Source: Rhodococcus sp. AW25M09
GTDB lineage: Bacteria > Actinomycetota > Actinomycetes > Mycobacteriales > Mycobacteriaceae
Length of the DNA: 59,265 nucleotides
Reading direction: 5' to 3'
Assembly (NCBI RefSeq): GCF_000333955.1
Contig: NZ_CAPS01000094.1
Coordinates: 1-59,265, forward strand
The position numbers and the translations under genes are program-made. Of the stretch, positions 58,183-59,265 are shown piece after piece; position 1 is the first letter of the stretch, and each line of letters starts with the position of its first letter. A model generated the notes under the pieces. That model was not told the origin of the DNA. It made no database searches and was given only the letters and a program-made list of their open reading frames with translations.

Positions 58183-58839
58183 GTGAGCGACGACAGCGAC
58201 GGACTGCCCGGCAGAGACAATTTCGATGACGAGTTCGACCCCCGGTCGGGTGGAGATGATGCGGCCGAGGCTCTCGCCCGGTGTGCGCGCGAGGTGGCGG
58301 ACTTCGTCGACGCAGGCGGATGGCATCAGGCACCGCAGATGTTCGCGCTGGTGCCCACGGTTGCGCTCGCAGCGGCCGAACCGGGCCTGCTCGACGATCT
58401 GGCCGACGGTGCCGCTCTCACTCCGATTCAGCAGCATTCGCTCTCCGAGGACATCACCGGAGGTTCGCCCGCCCTGGACGAGTTCCTCGCTACCTCGACG
58501 TGGCCCGAGGGTGTCGTCGGATGCGCTCTGGTGCAAGAGATCGTGGTACTCCCCCCGGCTGCGGAATCGACCCTCGACAATGCATTGATGCCGTTGCTGG
58601 CCGATCCCGACGCGGCCGACCACGCTGCCCGGGCAGCGGCCGAGAACCATCCCGAGAAACGCGATGCGCGACTGATCGTGGCGGTCCTTGCAGACGGCCC
58701 GTCCCTGACGCTGCTGCAGTTACACCCGGACGAGGATGCCGACCCCTTCGCGCCCATCGAACTGCGCATCGCGGAGGATCTGGCCCCCAACGTCGTGCAC
58801 GGCCTCTACGCCACGTTCGACGCGGTCGAGGACGACTAA
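58183..58839 (+). CDS. PPA1309 family protein
   Basis: 218 residues, acidic, soluble. Recognised by AREVADFVDAGGWHQAPQMF, ALVPTVALAAAEPGL, GVVGCALVQEIVVLPP and the C-terminal LRIAEDLAPNVVHGLYATF, typical of this actinobacterial family. Function unknown. GTG with GAGGA 7 nt upstream. It is divergent from the UPF0182 gene and overlaps the PDZ-protease gene tail to tail by 4 nt. This trio is conserved in Rhodococcus and relatives. Confidence 0.85.
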   Translation: MSDDSDGLPGRDNFDDEFDPRSGGDDAAEALARCAREVADFVDAGGWHQAPQMFALVPTVALAAAEPGLLDDLADGAALTPIQQHSLSEDITGGSPALDEFLATSTWPEGVVGCALVQEIVVLPPAAESTLDNALMPLLADPDAADHAARAAAENHPEKRDARLIVAVLADGPSLTLLQLHPDEDADPFAPIELRIAEDLAPNVVHGLYATFDAVEDD

Positions 58840-59265
58840 CTGCAGGAGGGAACGTCTCCCCCGGACCGGATCGTCTGCAGTGAATCGACAGCGCTGTCCA
58901 ACGATTCGACGCGCACCAGCCGGAGTCCGTCGGGGACGTTCTGTTGTGCCTCACCGCAGTTCGCGTCCGGCACCAGGAAAGTGGTGGCTCCGGCCTCGCG
59001 GGCGGCGATCAGCTTGTACGGAATCCCGCCGATCGGGCCGACCGTCCCGTCTGCGTCGATGGTTCCGGTGCCCGCAACGAACTCGCCGTTGCTCAATTCA
59101 CCGGGACTGAGTTTGTCCACCACGGCGAGGCTGAACATCAGTCCGGCCGACGGTCCACCGACGTCGGCGAGATTGAACGTCACCTCGAACGGCACGTTCG
59201 GCTGCTCCTCGGGCGTCACGCCGAGGTATCCCTTGGACGGGTCGTCGGGCCGAGCCCCGAGCACC
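58836..59265 (-). CDS. PDZ/Lon-proteolytic-domain protein (5' end outside the window)
   Basis: Only the C-terminal ~143 residues are visible. They hold the Lon (S16) protease domain: catalytic Ser in VGGPSAGLMFSLAV and Lys in GGIPYKLIAAREAGA, with GTIDADGTVGPIGG between. In M. tuberculosis the equivalent (Rv3194c) has an N-terminal membrane helix and a PDZ domain before this. Expected to be a membrane-anchored serine protease with unknown targets. Ends 4 nt into the PPA1309 gene on the other strand. Confidence 0.88.
   Translation of the reverse strand, partial: VLGARPDDPSKGYLGVTPEEQPNVPFEVTFNLADVGGPSAGLMFSLAVVDKLSPGELSNGEFVAGTGTIDADGTVGPIGGIPYKLIAAREAGATTFLVPDANCGEAQQNVPDGLRLVRVESLDSAVDSLQTIRSGGDVPSCS

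Overview
The window is high-GC actinobacterial chromosome, most likely Rhodococcus or a close relative in the Nocardiaceae. The basis is an intact lsr2, an Rpf cell-wall protein, class Ib nrd genes, tmRNA with tag ADSNQRDYALAA, many GTG starts with 4-nt ATGA/GTGA gene overlaps, and gene order shared in blocks with Mycobacterium tuberculosis (echA17-Rv3040c-Rv3041c-serB2-ctaD-fecB-nrdFEIH; prfB-Rv3104c-Rv3103c-ftsE-ftsX-smpB; Rv3193c-Rv3194c). It is mainly core genome. No prophage, insertion sequence, CRISPR array or integrase was seen.

Layout. 1-12 kb: enoyl-CoA hydratase, NUDIX and ABC-ATPase genes, divergent glgX, a YczE-type membrane protein, a Pth2-like protein coupled to serB, ctaD, a FecB-like lipoprotein, a second NUDIX gene and an SPFH/ribbon-helix-helix pair. 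12.4-17.8 kb: ribonucleotide reductase nrdF, nrdE, nrdI, nrdH (all minus strand) behind a candidate NrdR box. An orphan AbiEi-type gene sits between nrdE and nrdF, bounded by two copies of a perfect 44-46 bp palindrome. 17.9-20.3 kb: a zinc-free L36 gene with a candidate Zur box, FMN reductase and divergent TetR, fructosamine kinase. 20.3-26.3 kb: nadE, the molybdenum cofactor genes (moaD, moaA divergent from moeA, moaC-mog fusion, moaE) and a CobW-type GTPase. 26.3-30.6 kb: cell-wall amidase, lsr2, tRNA-Ala, a membrane-anchored thioredoxin-fold protein and an MFS transporter.

30.6-38.6 kb: phosphoglucomutase, then a tightly overlapping lipid-modification operon: alpha/beta hydrolase with an in-frame tandem repeat, FAD oxidoreductase, DUF1365, two CFA-synthase-like methyltransferases and DUF1295. 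It resembles M. tuberculosis Rv0446c-Rv0449c, but without the sigK/rskA pair. 38.7-47.6 kb: ssrA, an SDR-DUF2867 protein, DMT transporter, smpB, ftsX, ftsE, a small membrane protein, MscS, prfB, divergent hisN and DUF1304. 47.7-53.8 kb: two acyl-CoA dehydrogenases, a DGPF/ECF42-type sigma module, a GNAT gene broken by an in-frame amber codon, a small acidic protein, an orphan Imm-5-like gene and initiator tRNA-fMet. 53.8-59.3 kb: a long structured leader and rpf, the UPF0182 membrane protein, a PPA1309-family protein and the 3' part of a PDZ/Lon-domain protease.

The most unusual items are the AbiEi gene with its palindromes, the pair of CFA-like enzymes that both lack the canonical Cys and His active-site residues, the 4 x 36-bp repeat inserted in a hydrolase, and the leader ORF coupled to moeA.
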